Assembly (NCBI GenBank): GCA_026545225.1
Contig: CM048845.1
Location: forward strand, 80,218,533 to 80,282,532
Direction: 5' to 3'
From: Cornus controversa
Lineage: Eukaryota; Streptophyta; Magnoliopsida; Cornales; Cornaceae
DNA: 64,000 nt
Part shown: positions 1 to 11,236 of the stretch, piece after piece
Layout of the letters: each line of letters starts with the position of its first letter
Numbering within the stretch: the stretch's first letter is position 1
Notes under the pieces: generated by a model
What the model was told of the DNA's origin: nothing
Seen by the model: the letters and a program-made list of their open reading frames with translations, nothing else
Databases searched by the model: none
Made by a program: the position numbers and the translations under genes

Positions 1-641
1 AACAATAATTATAAGAGAATGATGTCACAAAATCATAAAACCAAATCAAAACGAGACATTAGAATAAAAACTAGACTTATCATTTAAACATCATCATTCT
101 AGCTTACTCCAAATACAAATGCATCATCAGAAAGTCACATGTAAAAGATAGCAGTTGTACAGTAAGAGAAAGAAGAGTAAAAAAGAACAAAGATGAAGAG
201 ATGAGATGGGCTATAATTGAATTGTTAAAACAACCCTTCTAGAACTTGTGTTTTGCTAGGAAAAAGAAAGAAAGAGGCTAAAAAAGGAGAAAAAAGCAAA
301 AACAATTAGGGTTTTGTTAGAAAAAATAATTAGGGATTAGTGAAAAGTTAAGTAAGAATCCATGGAAGAGAGAAGATTCATGAAAACAAGAGGAAAAAGA
401 GTGAAAAAAAAAATTTGGTGTGTCCAACATGTGTTCGCGCCTTGTCCAAAAGTTCAAGCCGTGTTGGACACATGTCCGTGCCTTGTCCGTGCCATGTCCA
501 AAAATTCAGAAAAATAAAAAAAAATCAGTCACGTTTTTTGGCGTGTCCGACATGTGTTGGGGCGGGTCCGACATGGATTTTTTGCCTTTTTAGGCGTGTT
601 CGTGCTTCCTAGGTTCTAGGTTATTGAAGACATGAAAAGGT
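1..641. other. No gene seen; AT-rich sequence with repeated gtgtcc words
   Basis: No exon of the downstream Agenet gene or of any other family could be recognised. Positions 415-600 contain many copies of the words gtgtcc, catgtcc and cttgtcc, which look like decayed transposon sequence, but no element boundary is visible. The last 11 bases (631-641, catgaaaaggt) are the left target-site duplication of the Mutator-like element that follows. Confidence 0.5.
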
Positions 642-2766
642 TAGAAGCAAGGTTCATAGTCATGGTCGCAGATGCAGTGTAACAGACTCGGGTCTGTATC
701 AGTGTAACGTAATGGAATCGATTATCAGAGTTGCGAATTTTTTTCAACCTCGCACAGTGTCCAAAAAGTACCGATACGCTACTTTTTAGAACATAATTCG
801 ATAAAGATGGATTTTTAGTGAATTTAGTTATTTTTATTGAATTTTTGGATATCATTTAACACACGTAATGACTTATTGATGAATTCTAAATCGTCGTTAT
901 TAAAAATACTTAATATTATATTTTTTACAAATTAATGAATAAAAATAAATTTGGTTTTAAAATAAATGAATATTCATACAATAGAATACATAATCAATCA
1001 CATAATTTTGAAAACAATACCTAATTCACAAACAAAATGATTTTTTCTAATTATAAACTATGTAAAGTGTATATTGTATAAAGCCTATAATTATAGGCTA
1101 TGCATGGCTGTCAATTAGATAGTCTAAAGTCTATATATCTCTCAGTGAGCCATCAGGCTTACACGGCACAACCCAACCAGCCGACTCAAGGCTGTAACGA
1201 CCGTTTGTCATGTGAATTTTCGGACTCACCGATATATTGGTGTGTCACGGTATCAAAAGAGTGATTTGGTGTTGCGAACTTTCCAGTTTGCCGAACCATG
1301 GTTAGAAGTCATGTGCTACAAAGACATTATCTGGAACACATAATGTTTAGGTAGAGTTTTCAGGTAATAACTTTAAGACTTTTTTTAAAATAACTTTTTA
1401 TTTAACGTATACTTTGCCTTTGATTTGTTAACTAAAGATTTAGTGCATCGATTCCTTTCTACTGCATGTATGCTCAATAAAACTCTCTGCTAATTGGGAA
1501 AGAAGAAAACAGTTTGAAATTTAAACAAAAAATGCATCTATTTTTAGCAAACCTAAATTATAAAAAAAGATAATGATTCAAGTAGATGTGAGCACACGTG
1601 CTCATGGTTGGTTCGCAACTCCAATCACTATTCCGATATCGCGACTCATTGATATATCGGTGAGTTCAAAAATTCACATGAAAAATAACCGGTTCTCATG
1701 GAGAACCAGCCGTTTCTCTTGGCGAAACGGCCATTACAGCCTTGAGTCAGTCGAGCCGGTTTGGTTGTGCCCAACAACTTAAAAACTGCTGGGCAATAAG
1801 TAATGCAGGACTAATTATGATTTTCGTAAATGAGTCGCATGTGTTATGGCTCTACTTTTGGAGAAAGGGGCAGAGACAAATGAAATTGGGGATTTAATTT
1901 AATTTAAGGTTAATTTTATTATTTTGTCATTCTTGTAGTTTTAAGAGAGATTTTAGTATTATACTATTTTAGGGTTTCTTAGAGTTTATTTATGTTTTGC
2001 CTAAATAAAGGCTTTAATGCAACTAAACAATTCAGTTTTGGATGATTGAATATATTTCATGATTTTGTGAATTTCTGTCTGTATCTTTATTCTCCCTCTT
2101 CGTTCTTGCTCTTCTCAATCCCTTAGTCTCTCAGCCTTCCTCCTTAGTCTATTTTCTCATCCCCTTCTTCTATCTTCTCACCTCCTTCTTCTAGCTTCAT
2201 CTCATCTTCTGCCTTCTCATACCCTTCTTTCTCTCTGGTTCGTTTTCAGTTTGATATCTAAATATTATTAGCCTATACATTCCGCATCAATAAGTCACGT
2301 ATGCTCTCAGTGAGCCTTAAACTGAGAGTCGATATATAGACTATAATTTATAGTCTACATTTTAGACTACCTAATTGATAGCTATGCATAGCCTATAATT
2401 ATAGGCTTTATACAATATACACTTTACATATTTTCTAATTAAAAAAATTCATTTTGTTGGTGAATTAGGTATTGTTTTCAAAATTATGTGATTGATTATG
2501 TGTTCTATTGTATTAATATTCATTTAGTTTATAAATAAATTTATTTTTATACATAAATTTTGGAAAAATATAATATTCAGTATTTTTAATTACGACAACA
2601 ACCTAGAATTCATTAATAAGTCATTACATGTGTTAAATGATATTCGAAAATTCAATATTAAAAATCCATCTTTATCGAATTATGTTGTAAAAAGTCACGT
2701 ATTAGTACTTTTTGGACACTGCAAGACCCAAGTCCGCTACACTGCATCTGCGAACCTTGCATGTAC
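642..2766. mobile_element. Non-autonomous Mutator-like element (MULE) with very long inverted repeats
   Basis: The left arm (about 650-1310) reappears in reverse complement as about 1600-1780 plus 2290-2760. For example, gcctataattataggct with its flanks, the segment ending in attcataca, and the segment around cgcagatgcagtg occur in both arms. The direct repeat catgaaaaggt lies immediately outside both ends (631-641 and 2767-2777). This 11-bp duplication fits Mutator-superfamily insertion. No transposase reading frame is present, so the element would depend on an enzyme supplied in trans. The right arm is interrupted by about 0.5 kb of unrelated sequence (about 1785-2285), including a pyrimidine-rich stretch found again at 5005-5092. 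The arms have many mismatches and small indels, so the insertion is not recent. Confidence 0.8.
2094..2232 (+). repeat. Pyrimidine-rich dispersed repeat, copy 1
   Basis: This CT-rich block (ctcatccccttcttctatct and similar words) has a related copy in the opposite orientation at 5005-5092. Upstream sequence (1850-2090) looks like the promoter-to-leader part of a long terminal repeat, but I could not find matching ends or a target duplication. It may be a piece of an old LTR retrotransposon. Confidence 0.4.
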
Positions 2767-2777
2767 CATGAAAAGGT

Positions 2778-2936
2778 CGCACCTTGGTGCGATGGCAAGT
2801 GCCTTCGCTCAAAAGTGATAGGTCTTGGGTTCGAGACTTGGAAGCAGCCTCTCCAAAAATGGGGGTAAGGCTAGCTGACATCTACCTCTCCCAGACCCCG
2901 CTCAAGCAGGAGCCTTGTGCATTGGGTACGACCGAC
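2778..2936 (+). mobile_element. Au-type SINE (tRNA-derived)
   Basis: The sequence closely resembles the plant Au SINE as I remember it. A tRNA-like head begins cgcaccttggtgcgatgg. The pol III B-box-like gggttcgagactt lies at 2827-2839. The characteristic segments gggggtaaggctagctgaca and ggagccttgtgcattgggta follow. The length of about 160 bp fits the family. The 5' end directly abuts the right target duplication of the MULE, so the MULE inserted next to, or into the start of, this SINE. The tail is short and A-rich. It lies upstream of the first Agenet exon in this window, probably in an intron. Confidence 0.8.
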
Positions 2937-3343
2937 CAAAAAGAGTATTCTATTACGTATATTATTCAGTATTGTCTACAAAATCTCACTGAACTGATTC
3001 AAAATACATGACATACATTATTAAGCGAGTCAAATAATTCTTTCCATTTTGCATCACTCAGTATCCAGAAAATCATGAATTAGTTTACATGAGACAGTTG
3101 GAATTACTCATGGTTTCTTCCTTTAAAATCTTACGGTTATCGTCTTTTAGAGATACCAGATTCTACTGGTATTGTAAAATCATACTTTCTCAAATTCACA
3201 ATGATCCATATACATTATATATTCAAATTGGAGTTTGAAGTCTTGTATCTCTGCTGTCTTTGAAATTTCTTGAGCATTTAATTTTATCCAAGCATGTGGT
3301 ACTGTATCTCATCTTGCTTTTTTGTTAATATTGTGCTTGTTAG

Positions 3344-6300
3344 CTGGCGAGAGGGAATTGTCTTGGAAAAGAACATGAAAGATGAAACTGCATTAACTAT
3401 TCGCTTTCCAGGTATTTGCAATCAATTTTTTGTTCATTGACATATGGTAACAATGATTATTTCAGACTTGGTGGTTCAGAAAATGAATTTTCTTATGTTC
3501 TGTTTATAGCTGAAGGCGAAACATCAATTGTTAGAGCATGGCATTTACGGCCAACTCTGATTTGGAATGATGGGGGGTGGATTGAATGGTCCAGTTTAAA
3601 AGAGAAGGATCACTCTTCCCTGGTTGTACTTTTGCTTGTGTATATGCGTCATAACTTTTTGGTGCAAACTTTTAAATTGCTTGTTTGTATTTACTTGGTT
3701 TTACTTCTGGTTTTCAGGATGATACGCGACAGGAGAAGCGATTAAAGTTGGGCAGTCCTGCAGCGCAGGTCAAAGAGAAGGGTGATATTTCTAGAAGTAT
3801 TGATCTTGTGGAATCTGGGAAGCCTGACGAGTCATGTTTACTGCCTTTATCTGTGAACGAGAAATTTTTTAATGTTGGTAAGCATAGGAGAGATGAGAAT
3901 AAGCCTGATGCACTTACAGCAATACGGACTGGTCTGCAAAAAGAAGGATCAAAAGTGATTTTTGGTGTTCCTAAGCCTGGAAAGAAAAGGAAATTTATGG
4001 AAGTAAGCAAACATTACGTTGCTGAGACGAGCATTAAGAAAAATGAAGCGAATGATTCATCTAAATTTGCAAAATACTTGATGCCTCAAAGATCAGAATC
4101 CCGTGGATGGAAAAATAATTCTAAAATTGATTCCAAGGAAAAACAGGCAGCTGAATCCAAGCCCAGGGTTCTTAAACCCGGAAAACCCCAAAGTGTTTTT
4201 GGTAGAACCATGTCTCAGAAGGATAAATTTTTGACATCTGCTGTTTCTACACCAAGTGATAGCAACTTAAAGGATCATATAATCAAGGACTCTATTAGCA
4301 AAGATGAGAATGAATCAGGATGCCAGAACCTGATGGGATTTAAGTCATTATCCAATGCTGAGGATGCAGCGGAAGGCCCAATCTTATTTACTTCGCAAGC
4401 ACTTCAACCAGATGCTCCTTCTAAGAAAATGTCCTCATCAAATGCCAAATCTGAACGGCTGAATAAAGGAAAAGTTGCACCCTCTGGTGGAAAGTTGGCT
4501 AAAATAGACGAGGACAAAGTTTATAATAGTAAAATGGGAAAATCGGTTCCTGAAGTTGTGGAGCCCCGTAGATCAAATCGCAGAATTCAGCCAACATCAA
4601 GGGTAAGTCCTCCATTCTTTTAAGACAAGTTTGTTTGCATTTACATGTCTGCTTAATTTTTATGTTTTGGATTTTGTTGTGAGGCTGAACTCCAGTGAAA
4701 CAGTTATGTTCCACTCCATCCATGAAATCTGGCTGTTCTCTCTCTTTCATGCACCCACCTCTTTGTCTCTGTGCGCGCGCACCTGTGCTTCTTTACTGCT
4801 GAATCAAACTCATATAAAGAGAAGTTTTTAAGTGTTATTAAAATGATTGCAATTAAAATTGTGGATTTATTATTACATGTTTAGTCGTCACATATCTGGT
4901 GAATCTTAACTTTTTGATAGATCATTGATATAATACTAAATAACAATCAGTGAATTTACATTATTCCAAAATTCTGGAGTCATTCTGACGGATTAATTGT
5001 AACTTTGATTAGAACCAGAAAGAAAGAAGGGGATGAGAAAGAGAAGATGAGATGAGGTTAGAAGGAGGTGAGAAGATAGATTGAAAGAGATAGGCTAGCT
5101 ACACTACAACAAATTAGCTCTTTTGTGACCAAATTTTTGGTTGCAAATAATGTAAAAATGGTTGTAAAACCAATTTAGCGACCAAAAAAATATGGCCGCA
5201 TGGTGGTCGCTAAAAGTGGCTATGCAAATAGTGTTTTTGGGACCAAAAAATGAATTGGTCACTAAGGAGTGTTTTTTTGCAACCATTATTTTAGTCGTAA
5301 ATGATAAGCTTTTAACATGGTCACAAAAAATCAATTCTTTTGCGACCATAATATTTGGTTGCAAAAAACTAATCCTTTTGCAACCATAACATTTGGCCGC
5401 AAATAAAATTTCATTTTCTTTCAAGAATATTATAAATTTTGCTTTAAAAATCATTTGGACATGAGCAAAAAAATTGGTTGCAAAAGACATCCATAAAAAT
5501 TAAAATATCTAAAATTTGATAATAATAAAAAAAATAGAACATGTAATATAATTAATAAAACTGTCAACATTTCATTTTTTCAAAATTGAAATACACTAGT
5601 AATTAAATACCATCAATCACGTGGTAAAAACTTAAAACGTACCTCAATTCACTGTCTTAAATACAATACATCCAATGACCTGTCCCATGGCTTGTCCATG
5701 ACAAAAGATAAACTATTAAATGCATCCATGGCATGTCCATTACATATTCCCATGGCATGTCCATAACAAAAGTTAAACTATAAAGAGGACTAACATGTCC
5801 ATAAGATCATTACCAAAAAAAAAATGTATCCCTAAGAAAACAAAAGATCAATGAACTACTAAACAAACAACACTTCGCTCAGGGATTTAGTTACTGTTAA
5901 GCTTCTCCGTGATGGTGTTATACATTTGTGTCATTTGCTTACACTGCTCCAAAGTCTCAACGGTCTCCCTTTTAGCATTTGCAATCTCTACTCTAGAAAG
6001 ATATTTTTCTCCACAACATCCCTCTTATTAGCTGCAATTTGTCTCCAAGATAACATTACTCTTGTTAGCTGCCAACACCTGCTCAAGTATTCTAGAATTA
6101 GACGATTGAGGCAATGAACACACTGAATTAAATAGAAGTTCTCTAAAGTAATTAAAGAAAGAATTGAGGCAGTGAACTCACTGAATTAAATCTCAAAGAG
6201 TTATTGCAAACCAAATGATATAAAATAACTCAACGGAACTATAGGGAATGGGGGGAGACGAAATCAAAGTCACAAATCAAGGTCACAAATGAAATGAAGA

Positions 6301-9300
6301 GACATATTAAGATTTAAATCTCTCGTGGTATATGATAAGAATATGCATTATAGAAGACCAAACAAAAACCAATAGAAAATCTTTTGGCAACCTTTCAAAA
6401 TTGGAGCCCCAAGGTTTTTTGTCTTCTTTAATTGAAGATATTCCGTGTAATAGGTCCTTGCAGCAGGTCCAGGGTATATATTTTGCTGCTAAAGGTAAGA
6501 GTAGTTGTAGGGATAAGAGATCCAGTAAATTAATTTGAAGTACCCTTTATTATTAATAAACCGAGTGCACTTGGTTAAGAAATTATAGCATAGAGGTCTT
6601 TCATTTGCCAAACAAGAGAGGGGTCTTTGTAGCTAATAGTCAACCTCGAGGCTTATCCATAGAGAGGAGGTCTTCAGTAAGAAGATACCCTCAAAGGGCC
6701 TCGCGGATCCCTGTATCATCATTCCTCTCAACATGCATGCCTGTTCACCTCGGGGTTACGTGGCAGTTTAGTTGTGTCACTGGCCCCACTGCTGTTAACA
6801 GGTTGGCAATGATGTGGCGAGGCCTTTGCCACATGGTAAAGGTACTGTACGGGTTTACAGTACGTGATACCTACAAAGTTTAAACACATGAAATGAGGCC
6901 CTGTTCTGGTGTTCCCTAATCTCTATGAAGCAAGTGGCAGCTTACACAACCAATCCCCATGCTCTCTCTCCACCTCAAGCATTAATTAAATGAGAGAAAG
7001 AACACACTGATCATCTCTCTCTCTCTCTCTCGCTCCTCTCTCAGTAAACTAGAGTTAAAAGAAAGAATAACTGTTGCAGGAAAACATGGGGCATGCCTAG
7101 CAAACAGCAAAAGGACGCTACCACAACAACAAGATTCTAAACAAAACAAAACTGCCTAGTACAGCAAGGCAACTAGCAACTCAACAAGATAAACAAGAAA
7201 GAAAAATGCTAAACAAAGGTATTGCAATACAAGAGGCATCTATAGCCAAGAGACGTGAGGATGCACCCAAATCAACTGAGCCACAGTGAAAAATCTAACT
7301 AAAAAACAAACAGAGATACAATTGAATTGATTTCTCTCCTGTCTGAAATACACCCCTTGAATCTCCCATTGGTCAACCATCCATCTGTTTGCTTGGTTAT
7401 CTTTAAGTTTTAGCTGTGAAGACTGCAACTGATGTTGCACACTGAAGATTACATCCCGTTGTACTTGATTTCTGATCTAGCTCTTTGATTGAATCTCCAT
7501 AAGAAGTAAACAGAGGCTGCCAGACATAATTTTTGTGCTCTCTTCCAGAAGCTATTTCCTTTCAGATCACAAGCAAGCTTATTATCTAAATCATTCCAGG
7601 AAAGTATCTTGGAGAGAGGAGAGAGAGAGAGGAGAATATATGATTATGATACTCCTCATCAGCCTTGCATAGCACACATTGGTTTCCAGTAAAAGGGTTA
7701 AATCTTTGAATTCTATCCAAACTGTTAAGCTTTTGCCTTATTGCCAACCATTTGTCTTGGGATAGGATTCTTAAACGTAGGAAAATGGTACCAGGAAGTG
7801 ATTCAAAATGAGTTCTCATAGCTTCCCAAGGAGTTTTGGCTGAATACATACCTGTGGGTGATGGAGTCAGAACAACAGTATCCTTGCCTTGGTCAGAAGG
7901 ACAAGAAGGCATGCTATACATCACACTGTCCAAAACCTCCTGATTGAAAATGTTAACAAAGTTAGACCAGTCCTAGAATTGACTAGAAGAATTCATGATC
8001 TCTGCCACCTTTGTCATCTTATCCATAGCAACATTAGCAGGAATATGCAATGATAAAGGCCCCATGGGAGGCCAGTTATCAAACCAAAGGAAAGTAGCCC
8101 TTCCATCCGTCACCATATGTTTCTCAGCTGTGAAATCTTCAACCAGGACCATGAACATGTAGAAGCTGGTTTAATAGCCCAAAACACCTTTTCCCTGATT
8201 TAATATTTCCTAATCCAATCAACCCACACAGAGTAGTCATCTGTTAGCAAAACCTAAATGTGTTTAGTGATGAGAGCTTTATTCCATTCCTCTAGGTTTT
8301 TATACCAAGGCGGCCTCCTTTCTTGGTCTTAATAATCTCTTCCCAAGCAACTTTAGCCCCATATTCTCTCAAATCAGTACCAGACCGCAAAAGCCTTCTC
8401 GAGACTCACATGCTACTCAAGACAGTTTTGTTTGTCCTAGATTTTACTCTATTTGTAATGCTTTCAACCAGTTTTTTGCAGTCCATAGCTTAACTTCGTA
8501 GAAATCAAAGGAATTCCAAGGTATTTCATAGGCTGTGTACCAATTTGACAACCAAGAGAAGAATTCACTCTCTCTCTCTCTCTCTACCCAAAAGGACCTT
8601 TCAGATACGCCTTCTGTACCAAAAAGAATCATCTTTCACTCTCTTAGGAAGAATCAATTATATTGAATGTTGTTTTCATAAGAACATGATTTAAGAGACT
8701 AATTCTATTGGATTTTTCTTAGGAAAAGTCAATTATATATTATTTTTAATATGTTGGACATATTATTAACTCTAGTATGAGCTTGGGTTTTGGGTTTTAT
8801 TGTAATGGTTCCATTTCATTACTAAATCAGTTGGTTAGGGACCAAATATGGTTCGCAGTTGTGATAGCAGTTGCTTACTCGAGGTGCAGAGTTGCGTTTC
8901 TGACATGGCGTATCAGATCGAAATAAGACAAACCGATATGAGCCCTCCCTAACATTCTGAAGTCAGGCTGATACAGTTCTTTTGCTTCCCTCTCATTGGC
9001 ATTAATGTAGACTAAATCATGTCCCCTTTTTTTGTTTGATCTTTCAGGGAAGAATGTACCTTGATTATTTTCTTATTTCTGGTAGGGAACTTCGATAAAC
9101 ATGTTTGATATCTTTATTTTCTTTAATGGACTCTTTTAAGTATTGTTTATAGTTGTCAGTGATTGATATGACCCACCATTTTTGTGATTGAACAAAAATT
9201 GTTGTGCTGATACTGGAGACTTGCAACTCAAGAAATCTTATTTCAACTATATGGGTCGAAACTTTATATATATGCCTGTGAAAATTCACCGGAGTGCTTA

Positions 9301-9586
9301 TTTTGTTATCTACAGCTATTAGAAGGGTTGCAAAGCTCACTGATCGTCTCAAAGATTCCTGCTACTTCTCATGATAAAAATCACAAAAGCGCAAACAGGA
9401 ATACTTCTAGAGGTAAAAACTTATGTTCCTAGTTTTGTTTGTGAGATTTTCTCGAGTGACATAGCCACACTTCATCGAAGCTGACTTTAGGGTTCCTGTA
9501 CATGGTTCAAATTTGTTGCTTTGTTTTAGGAATAATTATAAAGCTGACTTCCTGCTTTGTTTGTGACAGGGAATAATCATGGCTGA
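3344..9586 (+). CDS. Agenet/Tudor-domain nuclear protein, G2484-1-like, 3' part (5 exons)
   Basis: Exons: 3344-3411, 3510-3622, 3718-4602, 9316-9412, 9570-9586 (stop TGA). All introns are GT-AG and the joined frame stays open for 392 complete codons. The first two exons encode the end of an Agenet (plant Tudor-like) domain: SWREGIVLEKN, then GETSIVRAWHLRPTLIW and WIEWSS. The long third exon is a charged, low-complexity tail with a basic GKKRKFMEVSKHYV motif that may act as a nuclear localisation signal, and it ends in EPRRSNRRIQPTSR. The fourth exon continues LLEGLQSSLIVSKIPATSHD, the conserved C-terminus of plant G2484-1-like proteins (Arabidopsis At4g17330, from memory). Family members are very large, so most of the gene lies left of the window. 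The fourth intron is 4.7 kb and full of transposons. The role is probably chromatin- or nucleus-associated; no catalytic domain is visible. Confidence 0.88.
5005..5092 (-). repeat. Pyrimidine-rich dispersed repeat, copy 2 (inverted)
   Basis: The purine-rich plus strand (aaccagaaagaaagaagggg, gaggtgagaagatagatt) matches the reverse complement of 2094-2232. It ends about ten bases before the CACTA terminus at 5102, which suggests the CACTA element landed in or beside it. Confidence 0.45.
5102..6125. mobile_element. CACTA (En/Spm-type) transposon remnant, one terminus only
   Basis: Sequence starting at 5102 reads CACTACAACAAA, the canonical end of plant CACTA elements. It is followed by a sub-terminal zone (about 5115-5480) in which the words gcgaccaaaa, ggtcgc and ttgcaacca recur in both orientations, as expected for transposase-binding repeats. 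No matching TTTGTTGTAGTG end was found downstream, so the far side is lost or diverged. On the minus strand, about 6000-5895 encodes a short helical, coiled-coil-like stretch (AKRETVETLEQCKQMTQMY) of the kind seen near the C-terminus of CACTA-associated proteins. That link is weak, and the right boundary given is only where this remnant ends. It lies inside the fourth Agenet-gene intron of this window. Confidence 0.6.
6126..7449. other. Intron sequence without a recognisable gene
   Basis: This part of the Agenet-gene intron has no exon or family I recognise. It includes a (TC)n microsatellite near 7012-7045 and otherwise unassigned, possibly repeat-derived sequence. Confidence 0.5.
7450..8400 (-). 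mobile_element. LINE fragment (C-terminal ORF2 region), antisense in the intron
   Basis: The minus strand encodes decayed but recognisable pieces of the plant L1-type ORF2 C-terminus, read from about 8370 downward. First is an EEWNKA-like segment. Then comes VTDGRATFLWFDNWPPMGPL (about 8125-8066), the typical DG..(I/T)FWFD.W motif. Then comes a zinc-ribbon-like zf-RVT region, CVLCKADEEYHNHIF, near 7640-7600. The pieces lie in different frames separated by stops, so this is a dead, 5'-truncated copy. No poly-A tail or target duplication was seen. It differs clearly from the two plus-strand LINEs at the right side of the window. Confidence 0.75.
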
Positions 9587-9900
9587 GAGGAGCTTTGAAA
9601 TGATGAGATCCAGTCCATAGAAAATTGATGGCTGCTGGATGACCACAACACTCAGCTTACTTTTTGTGTATATTTATACTAGAGGAGAAAACTAGAAGGG
9701 AAATTCTTGCTTCCTGAAGCTTCAGCTGTATAATTTAGATTGGTAGACATTTGTATTGATTTTAGTTTCTTGCGCAATTATGATGCAATCTCCCTAGGTT
9801 TCACCATAATAGGTTGTAGATGAAATTCTCGATGTTTGTTGTAGGAAAGCTCTTCAGATAATCCCAAGATTAAAAATCAGAACATTTTGCAGTTTCCGTT
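9587..9900 (+). other. Probable 3' UTR of the Agenet gene
   Basis: The stretch follows the TGA stop at 9584-9586 and contains T-rich sequence typical of plant 3' ends. No single canonical AATAAA was picked out, so the end is approximate. An (AT)n tract at 9919-9954 lies just beyond. Confidence 0.4.
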
Positions 9901-9918
9901 GGTCATATTAACATCATT

Positions 9919-9954
<36 letters not shown>

Positions 9955-9957
<3 letters not shown>

Positions 9958-11236
9958 TCGAAATCCAAGAATCTTAAGTCCTTGGATTAAAGTGATCTTT
10001 TTATGAGTCGTCTCTTTAACCTTATTAGCGTTTGATATCTTTCATGCATGGAAGGATCTGCAACCAGCAATTGACATGTTACGTTATGGTTTAACTGGTG
10101 CTTGCTTTTTGAACCGTATCTGGGTTTCGTACTCGTTAATAATTAATTTTCAGTAGATGTCCTCAACTAAATTGAGCGGTGATTTTGATGTTTCTCCTAT
10201 TATTTATTTAAATGAAACGAATTCTAGCTAGTGATCATGCTTGCCACATAAATTTGCAATAAAAAATAAATAATCCTTGCCAGTTTCCACATTGGTGACT
10301 TTGACATGTGAAAAAGAAACAGGAAAATTTATGAAGAAACATATATTTTAAATCAGCATCAACATCGTCCTTACTTTAGTAAATCCACACGAACTTTAGT
10401 AAATTCATACGGAATAGGATTTGACCACTTGAATTTTCAGCAATTGAATGAAAATCATCAAGAAGATTTGGCACAAGTTCACTTCTCAACTTGCACTGCG
10501 TCTCTTTGAAGTACAGATTCAATGAATTACACTATTTTTAACTTATTTTAAATACAAATTTCTTTTTTCTTTATTTTTGAACATTTTTGAATTCTTTAAT
10601 TTATTAAGCTCGTATGAGCAAACAAGAAAATTAAATAAATAGTCAATTTTTTTTCCTTCTTTCCTCGCTAAATAGGTATAGCAAAAGACAAAGCACCAAA
10701 TTTTTTATCGGAACCTGTGATCATGGAAGGGACAAGTATACATTCAAAGAAAGTCTATCTCCAGTTTCTCTCCCATAACAGTCGATACTAACCCCATTTC
10801 TACAATTGAAACTACATAAATCAAACAGTCTACAAACCAACAGTCTAATAAAAGAATGCCACTAGTGTTGTAAACAAGTAGGCACTTTCCATTTCCATTC
10901 CAAAGACTTTGGGACTCATGAGCATCAGTTCTTCGTTTTTGGCATACCCACTCACTATGTGACTTACAAAAATATTTATGAACAATTGCAACTCATCATC
11001 AAAAGTCACAGATTTCCTGTACACACATCCAATTTATCATTAGGTGATCCAACCATAGACATTAGACACAAACCAGCTGCCACCTTTAAGCTGTGGCTTC
11101 AGCCCAAATGCCATACCTAGAAAAATTGGCGTCATAAAAGTAGGCATACTGGAGATGAAATGGTAGAGCCAAACACTAGCTCGAATATATAAAAAAGACA
11201 AATTCAGGGCACACACCATTCTGGGCTGTATTTCAC
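9955..11236. other. Intergenic gap between convergent genes
   Basis: No coding sequence is visible. The right part (from roughly 10700) probably includes the 3' UTR of the minus-strand O-fucosyltransferase-like gene whose stop is at 11237-11239. The rest is AT-rich unique-looking sequence. Confidence 0.5.

Noticed and set aside
1851-2286. A bounded solo LTR inside the MULE right arm
   Set aside because: The sequence looks LTR-like (TGTTATGG start, promoter-leader texture), but no matching end or target duplication could be found.
5104-5490. Open frames on both strands with repeated KSLSF/ATIILV-like words
   Set aside because: They are translations of the sub-terminal repeats of the CACTA end, not genes.
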